The notes beneath the pieces are model-generated. The model was given only the letters and a program-made list of their open reading frames with translations. It made no database searches and was not told the DNA's origin. DNA of 64,000 nucleotides, from assembly GCA_003956705.1 (NCBI GenBank), contig QZCP01000224.1, positions 124,001 through 188,000 of the forward strand. The letters run 5' to 3'. Shown in pieces: positions 1-10,661 of this stretch. The translations under genes were made by a program, and so were the position numbers. The DNA comes from Brevipalpus yothersi (Eukaryota; Arthropoda; Arachnida; Trombidiformes; Tenuipalpidae). Position 1 is the stretch's first letter. Each line of letters begins with the position of its first letter.

Positions 1-2
1 AT

Positions 3-382
3 CCTCCTTCTGGTACTGTGGTGGACACAGTTGTCACGAAAGAAGGAAGATACGATTTCTATCTTATCAGTCAGAGTGTTCGACAGGGTACGATCAATCC
101 AACACTGTATAATATAATTGAAGACCATACAGGTTACCAACCAATTCATCATCAACAGTTGGCTTACAAGCTTTGCCATCTCTACTTCAATTGGGCTGTG
201 AGTATGGAAGACTGATTTTGAGAACCATTTGGTACATCTCTTCATGAAAATATACTTTTTTCCAGGGAACTATCACTGTACCAGCACCATACCGATATGC
301 ACAAAAATTAGCATATCTAACTGGAACTTCTCTTCACCAACAGCCTAATCCTAGGCTGAGTGATAATCTATTTTACCTTTAG
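3..382 (+). CDS. Piwi-clade Argonaute, C-terminal end (partial)
   Basis: This is the 3' end of a PIWI-domain protein; the rest lies left of the window. Exons are 3..197 and 266..382, with donor GCT|gtgag, acceptor tttccag|GGA and stop TAG at 380-382. The peptide begins PPSGTVVDT and contains SQSVRQGTINPTLYN, YKLCHLYFNW, ITVPAPYRYAQKLA and a terminal NLFYL. These are the hallmarks of the Piwi/Aubergine C-terminus, and the His of CHLY corresponds to the last residue of the DEDH slicer tetrad. Proteins of this clade bind piRNAs and silence transposons, mainly in the germline. RQGT and the ending in YL favour Piwi over Ago clade. The paralogue cannot be named from this fragment. Confidence 0.9.
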
Positions 383-1104
383 ACAATTGTAAACTATCTT
401 GACAGTCAATTATTTAAAAAATATTCATATAAGTTGAAGGTGGTGTGATTTTTTTCCATGAATCAGCTAGTGAAAAGCTTATCAAACTGGTTCAAATTCA
501 AAACTGATGCCCAATGCATCTGCATAAACACAATTCAATTGATCTCGCCATAGATACAGATCTTTTTCCTGGTTGTTGGAATCTGATTGAAATCTAATTA
601 TGAAATACTTTGATTGACAGAAAAAAATTAACTTGTAATCCTTCAACCTAAAAAGAATCCGCTCACCATCAAAATTCTCTATTCCTCATGGGAATTCAAT
701 AAGTTAGACCAAGAACAAAGGGTGAAAGTTAATTTCTCAAATTTACTTAATCTCAGGGCATGTGATCGTGAATATAGAACGATATTGGTGAAGTCTATAA
801 AATTTAAGCCATCAAATCGGAAAAAGTTCAATCAAAAGTTACTTTGAGAAAGAAAGAAAACTTTTTTTGCTTACTAACAAGCAAGATAACTTTCATTTGA
901 GAGTTTCTACACAGCATACTTCCTATCACAATCTCGATTGACATCTATTGTCGATGAATAAGAGCAGCTTTTACAGATGCGCGCTATAACGGTACCTTGT
1001 ACATCTGATCTCTAATTGAACCATGTTTATGTATTGAGGGTAGCATTACTTTTTCACATGTAAATTTGTGTCTAGTTAGTCACCCATAATTTCTATCTAT
1101 CAAA
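383..1104. other. non-coding: Piwi 3' flank and cassette A promoter region
   Basis: No supportable gene is visible here. The left part should hold the Piwi 3' UTR. The right part is the upstream region of cassette A and includes the TGCGC motif at 974-985. Confidence 0.6.
974..985 (+). promoter_or_regulatory. upstream TGCGC/E-box motif, cassette A
   Basis: CAGATGCGCGCT lies 131 nt before the cassette A start. It joins an E-box (CAGATG) to the TGCGC core shared by nine cassettes. A promoter role is inferred from recurrence and position. Confidence 0.5.
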
Positions 1105-1908
1105 ATGTTGAAGTTAGTATTCTTTTTGAGTGTATTTGGTGGAGTATTATCTAATGGTAAGAATTATTGCTCTCAAAATTGACCAAAGATGGAATCTCAT
1201 TGAATTATTTTTACAGAGCTACCAAAAGTATCACTCAGTGCTCAGAAGCTCTCACAAAAAGCTGGACAGAAAGTTTATATTCCCTGTGGTCTTCTAGAAG
1301 GAAGCTTACCAGTTAAATTTGAATGGCTTAAGAATGGAAAATTAATCCAGCCATCAAAAAATGTTGATATAGATACATCGAAACGGTCTTCTGCTTTGAT
1401 TCTAGACTTCCCATCCATGATGGATGCTGGAAATTATACATGTCGTGCTTCAAATTCATTCGGTTCTGATCAGGCTACTACTCACCTCACAGTTGAAGGT
1501 AGAGAATTTTGAGATATTTTGCTTGAATTGATTTGTTTATACTAATTTCGATTAAGGATCCCCTCAATGGCTGGTGAAACCAAGCGACATTCGAATAAGT
1601 CCTAAAGAGGGCTTCAGCATCCAATGTAGTGGAATTGGACATCCTCCACCCTCTGTTACATGGAAAAAACAAATCAGTAAGCTTTCTACTTCTATCAATA
1701 CATACAATCCACTGCAACTGATAGTAATTTTCTGCAGATGAAGAATGGCAAGATCTATTTGAATCAACTAACAGTTTTCATAGAATTACTCCATCTGAGA
1801 TCAACGGTCAGCAGCTCATAAAGGAAAGAGATGAAGGAAAATATGGATGCGAAATATCGAATGGAATCAATCCAAGCTTGTGGTCAGAATTCATGATCAA
1901 AGTTTCAG
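1105..1908 (+). CDS. sDscam-beta-like variable cassette A (signal peptide plus two Ig domains)
   Basis: Exons are 1105..1156, 1217..1498, 1557..1676 and 1738..1908: 208 codons ending in phase 1 at TCAG|GTAAGG, so the frame must continue into a further exon. Exon 1 encodes a signal peptide (MLKLVFFLSVFGGVLSN). Exon 2 is a whole Ig domain with core Cys, FEWLK Trp and DAGNYTC. Exons 3 and 4 split a second Ig domain (IQCSG, VTWKK, DEGKYGCEIS). In chelicerates such cassettes form the N-terminal variable part of shortened Dscam adhesion receptors. Read-through past the donor adds KESYF and then a stop. Closest relatives by eye are K and L on the other strand. The next + strand gene is Sara, so constant exons are not adjacent. 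Confidence 0.85.
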
Positions 1909-1936
1909 GTAAGGAATCTTATTTTTGATAGGATGT

Positions 1937-1949
1937 GGTGCTTTCAAGT
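1937..1949 (+). promoter_or_regulatory. conserved post-donor intronic element, cassette A
   Basis: GGTGCTTTCAAGT starts 28 nt past the terminal donor and is identical to the copy after cassette B. AATAAA follows at 1995-2000. The inferred role is RNA pairing or 3'-end control. Confidence 0.6.
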
Positions 1950-2337
1950 TCATATACAGTGTAGTTGATAGAGTCTTGTGAATCAGATGAGTTTAATAAA
2001 ATAGGTTTGAGATTTTGAATGAATTATCCTCAACTGTGTCATAATATTCTTCGGTTCTTGGGTGCTTATCAAATCAATCTAGTTTGCATTTTCTCATTCA
2101 TTGATGATCATTTTCACAGAAACTATTCAATTCGAGAGGGAAATCAGGAATCTGAGTCAGAAGCAGTGCATGTAATGCACTCCTTCATTGGACATTGAAG
2201 AAGTTGAAATCATCAGGCATCCCCTATGAATGTAGCCTTAATGTAATTGAATTTTTATACACGAGCACTTGTCCACTTTCCATGCATTTCTCCTCATCAA
2301 TCGATAAACTAAGAGGGAATGAGATACGATTGCAAGG

Positions 2338-4598
2338 TTAGAAATTTTTAATCTTTCGAATATTCTGAATTGGTCTTTCAACAAGAATATATAAAAACAC
2401 TGAAACAAGATAAAAAACTACAAAACAACCTCCAGTAATGCAGAAAATTGAGAAAGTATCTAGCGTTGATGTTAATGATACTGAAATTGAAATGGCGACA
2501 ATAGCAGCATAATGCGTTAGATAGAGAGGGTAAGATATTCGACTGAGGTGAACAAATGATGGTAAAGTTTTTGAAGTCAGTTTGTAGTCGATAAATTTAC
2601 TTCTGGGATGGAAGATGAATATCAACATTGATAGTATGAATCCACTGCCTATGGGAGCGATCGCTGTGAGTAGAGAGCATGTAAAATCACTTGGTTCTAA
2701 ATTAAGAATCCAACAAAATGCCGCATAGAAACTGACTGTTAACAAAAGAGTGCTTATCACACATTTCTTTTGTGTTGGGTGTGAAGCTAGTTGAATTTTT
2801 GGCAAATAATAGGCAAACAAGATTCCCATGATGAACGGACATAACCATGTACTTGTTTGAAAGCTAGGTTGAATGAGCAAAGTCAGCATATTCCTACAAT
2901 TGTCGGAAGAAAAATTTTCGACATATCAGAACATTTCTCTCTTAAATCGCCTTCCAATACATTACCTCTCATATTCTTGTAAAGTTTCAACGTTTATTGG
3001 AATTTCCTGAGACCCAACAACTAGGTCAAGTCGCCCATTAAGAGAATAGTTGAAAGACCTCAGCAATCCATATATCATGAGCAATATAGTTGAAGAGATT
3101 CCAATTAAAGGCACCCTAATTTGATGAATTCAGATACATTATGGATCATGATTAGATATTGATACTTTGTAGCCTACCTCATAAGAATCCAGACCACGAA
3201 TACACCAATTATGTACAATTGGAAAGTAACAGCTACGGACCAAAGAGTGATGTTGCACTATAATGATAGAAAGATCGATGGTGACATAACGATTCCTCTT
3301 GATAATCGATGAGTTTTACTTACAAGTTTTTCTGGATGCAAATAATTTTGAATAAACAAAAGGTGTTCCCAGATTACTTTCGAACACTGATTTCTATCGG
3401 ACTGTACTCCACCAAAATCTAATTTTGACCCAAGTCCGAGAGTGCTGATGTAGGATGTATGAGCAAATAAAGTGAGGTAATATGACGGAGAGAGACGAAT
3501 AAAAGCCTTGAAGATTGATTTGAGAGGATTGGAATCGGGATGAATTAGAAAGCCAGTGAGAAAAAAGAATATCGACATAAAGATACGGGGTATTAGCCTG
3601 ACTATGATCAGTCCACGAACGAAAGAAATTTGTGATGCTGGGTCTGCTCCAAGTTTCGATGAGAGAAAAGGAATGACATGAGCGAGAACCACCGATAACG
3701 CAGCAAAGCCTCTGATGTAATGAATGATCAGGATATCATATTTTGAAACTCTTCTTCCATCCAGTGATCGCCAATTTTCAGGGATTGAGAATATTGAGAG
3801 AATTGATGGCTTGGGAGCTTCTTTTGTCTTCTTGACTGCTCGTCCAAAATATTTCTCATAAAAACTGCTCATAATTCCAAGAAATATGAGTCCACAACAG
3901 ACAAGATAAAAAATCATAGAGTCTATTTTCATATTAATCTCTGGCTTACAGCTAATCTCAACAACCTGTGATTTTTCTGATATTTTGAGGAAGAAAAATT
4001 TCTCCAAAAAGGACCTCAAGTATCGAAAATCTCTCTCACCACATGAGCTTGGTACACAAATACCTGTGTAGTGGCCCAATGAATGATTGGAATTGATCGC
4101 TGTGGCCCATGTCGCCCTGCAATATTTTCCATCAAAATTTGATGTCAATTCTGATTTGGAGGGAAAAGTAATGGATTCACATTGCTTTTCATTACCGTGC
4201 CAATCAAGATTACCAAGTTTCACTCCAGGAACTGGCTTCGCGAACGAGTCCATGAAAGCCAAAACAGAGACATCGTTCTGATTTGACCAAATCACTTCGA
4301 TAATATAACGTAGATGAGTGGCACACAAATTTTCGGATGAAGCTGATTCACCATCTGAAATACTTGATAAGTCATCAAAAGCTGATGAATGGAAAATTCT
4401 CTCAGTTGTACTGTTTTGTGAAGATGAACTTAATCGAAGAAAAGAAATTCTTGAACCCAAATAGAATGATTTTGTGAAACTTTCTTCGTCGAGTTGTGGA
4501 AGAACTTTGTTGAGAATATCATGTGCTTCACCGTTCGTGTAATTAATTAATGATAACACAATAATAACTGGCAACACTCGACTTCTCAGAGATTTCAT
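2338..4598 (-). CDS. NRF-6-like membrane acyltransferase (acyltransferase 3 family)
   Basis: Exons, in transcription order, are 4598..3324, 3257..3178, 3115..2966 and 2893..2338: 686 residues. The ATG at 4598 begins a signal peptide (MKSLRSRVLPVIIVLSL). A Cys-containing NRF domain follows (roughly residues 90-215, with ATWATAINSN and GICVPSSCGE). After one membrane span near residue 230 comes a multi-pass acyltransferase-3 domain starting at IHYIRGFAALSVVLAH and ending in LYILVERPIQ. Family members such as C. elegans nrf-6 and insect 'nose resistant to fluoxetine' proteins are linked to lipid and drug transport; the substrate is unknown. It lies antisense between cassette A and Sara. The family is confident, the function is not. 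Confidence 0.85.
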
Positions 4599-5968
4599 TT
4601 TAAGCACTTAACGGTCACACAACTAGTTAGATATTCAGTTAGAACAACTGAATCGTTTGGTCTATAGTTTGGATTTAAATACAGCAAGCAATCAGCTTAT
4701 GTTCATAAGATTGCTCAATATCACTTGAGATAACTTCTGAATATCTCGTTCACGAACAGGATGTAAGATAAGTAGTAACAATGACGATATCAAGAGAGAA
4801 ATCATCATAAATACTTCAAACAACTGTGAATAGAAAATATTTCGAGTGGAGAGGTTTGGTTAAAATTGTTATTTGATTGTGTTTCATGGACACTACGAGA
4901 GTTTAATTTTGGTAAACATTGCATCATCAAGCTGAAATCTGAAACTTTCACAATGCTCATGTCAGCTGGAAACACGCTTAAGATTCCATCTCACACAGAA
5001 ATTCAAACTTGGGCACGAGGACAAATGATTACACTTTGCGTGCACATGAGATGCTCCTCTTTTATATCGGCTAGATCATCATCAGAATCGAGCTTCTCAG
5101 GCCATAGATGATCATTCTATTGAAGATTGAAGAGTCTGTGGAATGAATTGATTTGCAGTTTCCTTTACCTGATTGGAATGCTAATCGAAGGGGAACTCAC
5201 AACTAACATGACGAGCGCGGAATGTCTGGCCACCAAACTTTGATTTTCACTGATTATGAAAGAGAACAATGCACTTTTCCCCTTGATAAGATTATTCTTT
5301 CAAAAATCTATTAAGCTAGAGAGCATTATCAATTTTGACCAGAACGGATAATCATTTTAGTTAAAAAATTGAAATCTTCTCCAAGGAAAGGTGAGAGGGT
5401 AAGGAAAAATTGAAGAGTTCTATTCAAAGACACAAAAAAATCTAGCCAAAAGTGCTCATAATCCACGGTACCTAAAAAACCAGTGGAATAACAGCCATCT
5501 ATATGGTTACTGGTCGCTACGATAGCGACCAGAAACATCAATTCTGAGATATTTCAATATGAACTGATTCAGTCTAGAATGATGGCTCTCTGCCCTCCAG
5601 ACACAAGCGGTTAAATCATGCATTCATTTTACTACTCAAAGAGCTGAAAAACATCAATTCAAAGTGGTGAAAGGAGATTAGAAAATTTTCAGTACTCAGT
5701 TTTTAATCTCACATGAAACGATGATTTCAAGATTCAGAACGAAATTCCTAAGATTCTTGAGATTCATGAGATTCGCGCGCTAATAAAAAAAGTTCGAAGA
5801 CTTAAGACGCCCTCTTCTGCTGTAGCTGTTAAGTTGAAAAGGAAACAATTTCATTTGTTTTTGTGTTCTCTTTATTCGAGAAAACATTGTTTTTTTAGAG
5901 GCTTCCACTTTGTTCGATTTTAAAATTTTTTGATTAATTACTTTACTGATTTAGTGTCTTGATCAGCC
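4599..5968. other. non-coding interval between acyltransferase and Sara
   Basis: Divergent upstream region of the acyltransferase (-) and Sara (+), about 1.4 kb. Open frames at 4866-5111 and 5329-5541 show no domain, splice structure or coding character. No RNA gene was recognised. Confidence 0.6.
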
Positions 5969-8863
5969 ATGGAGAGAAGTGAAGATAATGGTGATGGTAT
6001 GGCTGATGAGAGTGCTAAGAATACGAATCAAGCTTGCTCGCCACAACAGCAGATGAACAGTGATCCAGTGAACGTTCGAGAGGAACTTACCAATCATGAC
6101 CCGATAAATTGTGCTTCATTACGAATCACAGGCTCATCAAGTGATCTTTTGATTGATATTGATTCTCCATCGATTGCAGATGACAGTGGTCATCTTGCTT
6201 CACCTCAGTCACAATTACAATCTCATCAACATGCCGTCTCGATTGAGCCAGAGTGGCATGACAATTTGGCAACATCTCAGCAAAATCAACATCAATCCAA
6301 TCTAGAACCCAATCAAGAGCCTCTCATATCTTTTGAGGATACACTTGTTGACACTCTACCTGTTCAAAGGACAACCGATGGTCCATACAGTTCCACTGTG
6401 GTCGGAGACAATCGAATTGAAACTGGTGGCAGTCTGATTGATTCGAGAATAATACCATCAGTCTCTGTGATCGGTCATTACAGGCCTTTTTGGATACCTG
6501 ATAGCGATGCACCAATGTGTATGATGTGTGATGCAAAATTTACTGTGATCAAGCGTCGACATCATTGTCGTGGATGTGGTAAAGTTTTGTGTGGCCAATG
6601 TTGCTCAGCTCGTGTACCGATACCTTACTTAGATTACGAGAAAGCTCGTGTGTGTAGTATGTGCCTCCCTTTCTTAACTGATGAAGAAGATTGCTTTGAT
6701 TACGATGATCCAAATAATAGTAGTAGTAATAGTAGAGATTATGAGAATGATTCATCTTTGCCCTCTTCCCCTCGTGATCGGCAACATTTTCTGCATTATC
6801 CTATTCATCATCAAACAAACGATTTTGCATCATCACCATCGTCATCATCATCGCCTATCACTAGAACCAATGGATCTAATTATCTCAATCAAACATCAGC
6901 ATGTTCACAATCAGTAGGAGCCTTCTCAAATTTGGGTCCAAATCCCGTTGGTGTGCTAAAACGAAGTAATTCCAGTAATAGTAGACCAAGAAGTGAGCCC
7001 AAACAAGTCATTTTTTCAGATGGTATTCGCCCAGGTAATGATCTGCAAGATGGCCAGTATTCACCTTTTGGTAAACAACGTAATAATAGAGGAGGTAAAT
7101 CTATACAAAAAAGTTCCACACAACCACAAGCATCAGGAGCTTCATGTCTGCCTCATTCATCATCATCGAAGCAAATTATTCTCAAAAATTCTCATTCACA
7201 TCCACATCGAACCATCATTCGAGATTCTAAATCACCCCTTCCTCCTGTTATCAACTGTCCTCTTTTGCAAACTAATCCGACAACTGAAAACCTGTTGGTT
7301 ATTCTAGCTGATGAAACTTTGCCTCCAGTCACATTCTGTTTAACCAAAAATTTGCTTGCTCTGGTTAAGCTGGTCAAGCTTGACTGTTGTGTAGGTGTTG
7401 AATGTTGGGCATTTACCAGCCAAAATCTTGCTTCTGTTGGACAGGATGAAGTTATCGTTCTGCTTGAGCGTTTACCAGAAGAAAAATGTCCACCACAAGA
7501 TATATTTCGTCTTTTCATCCATATTTACGATTCAGCCACTCGTGGAATGCCTTTCACAGAGCTTACCAATATCCTTTATCCTGAAGGGATTTTAGATAGT
7601 AAAGAAAATGCTGGATTCCTATTCATTCGACCAACATTCCAATGTCTTAGCAAAATCATTTTACCATCGCCTCCATTCCTTGTTGGTGTTTTAATACTTA
7701 AATGGGAAATACCATGGGTCAAGGTGTTTCCTTTAAGGTTGATCCTCTCGTTGGGCGCCGAATATAAGTGCTATCCTACACCCATTTTTTCACATCATCG
7801 TCGCAAACCTGCTTATTTTGAAATTGGTCACACTATCATCAATATTTTGGCTGATTTTCGTAATTATCAGTATTCTCTACCGGTGGTACCTGGGCTAACA
7901 ATACACACCGATCAAGCAACAAAACAAACTACTGTTAATTTTCCTCGTAATCGTTACGATAAAGTCATGAAAGCTATAAGTACCAGCAACGAGCACGTCC
8001 TCTCATTTGGTGGGAATTTCGATATGGAGGCCGATTCTCATCTCACATGTATCCAGAATGATGATGGACAATATCACACCCAAACTATCACCATCACCCC
8101 GGACACTTCATCCTCTATCACTGGAGCAAGTTTCATTGTTTTCATAGGCTCTCTCAAGCCGTCCACTGGCCTAAAAGCAAAAGTCAGTGTAGTTGAGGAT
8201 GGCCTACTTGTTCATATGCCAGCAAACTCATTGTTAGATCTGAAAAATAAGCTCAAAGAGATGGATGATCTACATATCGAATGTGGCAAAACTGATGCAG
8301 AAAAACCTGATGAGATCGTTCATCTTGTCTGGGAGAAAGAAGATAAACAATTTAATATCGGAGTACGAAGTTGTATCGATTGTATGTCTCTGGAAGGAGT
8401 AAGGAGCTTACGAATCTTCAATGGAACAGATTATGAAGGTGAACGGTATCTCATGAGGTGGACCGAACTGTTCCTCATCCAAGATTCTGAATCTGAAAAT
8501 GGATTGGATGAATCAAATCGAGCCACTTCCAGGCGAGGAAGTGGTGCTTTCCATGGGTGCTTAGGGGGAGATAGAGCTTATGATGCTGGTAAATTAGCCG
8601 AAATAGTAGCCCAATCCTTCTGCCTTGCCTTGATGTCTCATTTGGATTCTCTTGTTGAGAAAAAATTATTCAAAATTGCACTTAGAGTAACTGTTGATGC
8701 TGATAAAGTTGGATATGATGCCGGTAGTAATGGTGAGCCATTACCTGCCTGCTATGTTAGTCAACTTGATGCCGCTTTAATACCGACGATCATGTCCAAT
8801 ATTGCCACTGATATGGATTTTTCCCTTGTTATGGAGTTGATTTTCTATATTCTAGTTAAGTAA
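5969..8863 (+). CDS. Sara: SARA / ZFYVE9-ZFYVE16-type FYVE protein
   Basis: A single exon of 964 codons. The ATG at 5969 sits in a good context (gccATGG). Residues about 175-235 form a FYVE zinc finger with the WIPD start, the RRHHCRGCG phosphoinositide-binding patch, paired cysteines and the RVC motif, which targets PI3P on early endosomes. The Ser/Pro/His-rich linker that follows has no obvious fold but occupies the place of the Smad-binding region. The last ~500 residues resemble the conserved C-terminal domain of SARA/endofin proteins. SARA recruits receptor Smads to TGF-beta receptors on early endosomes. The gene is intronless here, unlike most of its neighbours. It lies in the same orientation between cassettes A and B, so a cis transcript from A to distant constant exons would have to read through it. 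Confidence 0.9.
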   Translation: MERSEDNGDGMADESAKNTNQACSPQQQMNSDPVNVREELTNHDPINCASLRITGSSSDLLIDIDSPSIADDSGHLASPQSQLQSHQHAVSIEPEWHDNLATSQQNQHQSNLEPNQEPLISFEDTLVDTLPVQRTTDGPYSSTVVGDNRIETGGSLIDSRIIPSVSVIGHYRPFWIPDSDAPMCMMCDAKFTVIKRRHHCRGCGKVLCGQCCSARVPIPYLDYEKARVCSMCLPFLTDEEDCFDYDDPNNSSSNSRDYENDSSLPSSPRDRQHFLHYPIHHQTNDFASSPSSSSSPITRTNGSNYLNQTSACSQSVGAFSNLGPNPVGVLKRSNSSNSRPRSEPKQVIFSDGIRPGNDLQDGQYSPFGKQRNNRGGKSIQKSSTQPQASGASCLPHSSSSKQIILKNSHSHPHRTIIRDSKSPLPPVINCPLLQTNPTTENLLVILADETLPPVTFCLTKNLLALVKLVKLDCCVGVECWAFTSQNLASVGQDEVIVLLERLPEEKCPPQDIFRLFIHIYDSATRGMPFTELTNILYPEGILDSKENAGFLFIRPTFQCLSKIILPSPPFLVGVLILKWEIPWVKVFPLRLILSLGAEYKCYPTPIFSHHRRKPAYFEIGHTIINILADFRNYQYSLPVVPGLTIHTDQATKQTTVNFPRNRYDKVMKAISTSNEHVLSFGGNFDMEADSHLTCIQNDDGQYHTQTITITPDTSSSITGASFIVFIGSLKPSTGLKAKVSVVEDGLLVHMPANSLLDLKNKLKEMDDLHIECGKTDAEKPDEIVHLVWEKEDKQFNIGVRSCIDCMSLEGVRSLRIFNGTDYEGERYLMRWTELFLIQDSESENGLDESNRATSRRGSGAFHGCLGGDRAYDAGKLAEIVAQSFCLALMSHLDSLVEKKLFKIALRVTVDADKVGYDAGSNGEPLPACYVSQLDAALIPTIMSNIATDMDFSLVMELIFYILVK

Positions 8864-9180
8864 AATTCGTGAATTTTTGAACAGATATCAGTGAGACAAA
8901 AAAATCGCTGAACTGTTATTTATTATGTATGGATTTTCAAGAGACTGTTTTACATTTATATAAATCTTCCTGAACATAGTAAAAGAGTAATATTCAAGTA
9001 ATATCAATTATTTTTACTTCCATCTATCAATTGACCCATTCCTAGACATTAAGTTGAGCAAGAAAGAGGTTGTGAATCTGAAGGGAGAATTCCTATCTAA
9101 TTTTCAGAGGAATTTCTCCAAACATCAATTTGCTAGCTTGGATTCTTTTTTGATTTCGCGCAAAACTGGCCTGACATTTT
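8864..9180. other. non-coding: Sara 3' flank
   Basis: No coding signal on either strand. The frame at 9093-9317 (-) is antisense to the cassette B promoter and has no family resemblance. Confidence 0.6.
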
Positions 9181-9204
9181 CTGATGTGCGCGAGTATATA
9201 TAAA
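9181..9204 (+). promoter_or_regulatory. upstream TGCGC motif with TATA box, cassette B
   Basis: CTGATGTGCGCGAG (9181-9194) runs directly into TATATATAAA (9195-9204), about 125-145 nt upstream of the ATG. This is the only clear TATA-like sequence beside a motif copy, and it supports a cassette-specific promoter here. Confidence 0.55.
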
Positions 9205-9327
9205 CATTGTTGAAAAAGAAAAACAATTGATATTAGCTTGGTGAGAATTTTTCTGTTTCCTCTCATCACAGTTTTTCCTTGCAATTTCTTTTCGAGCAGT
9301 AAGGAATTAATAAGCAATTTTCAGAAA

Positions 9328-10134
9328 ATGTTCGTTCAATTGATCTGGCTCTCTACTTTGTTTCATCTCTCATCCTCAAACGGTAAGATTATGCAAAATT
9401 GATAAAATGGCTCATGTTTTTCATTGTTTTTGAATTTTTGCCAGAACGACCTAAAATTTCACCAACTCCGCCAAAGATTATTCTTAAGACTGGTGAAATG
9501 GCATCATTCACTTGCATACTGCAAAAAGGAAGTCTCCCAGTTGAAATTGAATGGTTGAAAGGAAACAATGTGTTCAGATCTTCGAGTAATGCAGTGATCG
9601 AAAAAAACCAAAGAACATCTAGTCTCATAATTCAATCTGTGTCAATTTCTGACTCTGGAAACTACACTTGCAAAGTGTCTAATTCATTTGGATCAGACAT
9701 TTCAACTTCTCAACTGATTGTAGAAGGTTTGAATCTCTAGAGATATGGACATAGTTATTCATTCATTTTTCCACTCTATTACAGGCCCACCACAATGGTT
9801 ATTCAAGCCTCAAGATATACGAGTAGGACCCAAAGAGCGATTCACCATTAAATGCAGCGGGATAGGACATCCAACTCCGACTATTACATGGAAGAGACAG
9901 ATAGGCAAGCTCTATGCTTGATGCTAAAATTAATCATGGATTTAATGATAATATTTTTCATAGATTCTAGTTGGAAAGATCTTTTCGACTCATCTTCAGT
10001 CTTTACCAAAATATCTCCAACAGAGATAAGTGGCTTACAATTGATGAAAGAAAGAGATGAAGGAAATTACGGATGTGAGGTCTCAAATGGAATAAATCCT
10101 AACTTGTGGTCAGAATTCATGATCAAAGTTTCAG
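9328..10134 (+). CDS. sDscam-beta-like variable cassette B
   Basis: Exons are 9328..9382, 9445..9726, 9785..9904 and 9964..10134: 209 codons ending in phase 1. The signal peptide is MFVQLIWLSTLFHLSSS. Ig 1 has CILQKGSLPVEIEWLK and SDSGNYTCKVSNS. Ig 2 has IKCSGIGHP, ITWKRQ and DEGNYGCEVSNG. The exon 3 donor is TAG|GCAAGC, a GC-AG intron; the fixed 120-nt exon length confirms the boundary. Read-through adds KKF and then a stop. By sequence it groups with D and G. It is followed by the antisense P450 gene, with no downstream constant exon nearby. Confidence 0.85.
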
Positions 10135-10171
10135 GTAAGAAATTCTAATTCTAATTTTGGTAAGAAAAATT

Positions 10172-10184
10172 GGTGCTTTCAAGT
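10172..10184 (+). promoter_or_regulatory. conserved post-donor intronic element, cassette B
   Basis: GGTGCTTTCAAGT begins 37 nt past the donor, with a second GGTAAG at 10159-10164. AATAAA is at 10218-10223. Confidence 0.6.
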
Positions 10185-10661
10185 TCATTTGTAAGAGTTT
10201 TCACGAATGTAAATGCAAATAAATTTCATTAATCCATACACGAAACACGTTGCAATTACGAGATTTTGGATCCTTGTTCAGAAGGCACAAGTACAGTTAT
10301 TTTTCGATTCCAAGAGCTTTTGGTCTCTCGAGGAAGAGCAAAACAATCAAATTTGGGATCAGACTGATGGATAGTAATGAGGCCTACTCTTTTGCCTTGA
10401 AATTCATCGATCATGGGTCGATCTTCAAAGGAGAGCAGCTTCACATGCCTATGCTAGAAGAGTCATTGGAAATTTTATTTTAACGATCACAGAGGACTGA
10501 ATTTCTTTTTTTCGAAAATTACAACTAAAAACAACATTTTTTAAGATGGTTACTCATTCACTATGAGTTGTAATGATATTTTGTTCATATTCTTGATAAT
10601 TCGTGGAGTATTTATGAAAAGAATGCTAAAATGAGACGATGAATCGATTGAGAAAGGATTT

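Noticed and set aside
10250..10483. Possible small + strand gene of 77 codons
   Set aside because: No start context, domain or splice support, and it lies in the flank between cassette B and the convergent P450.
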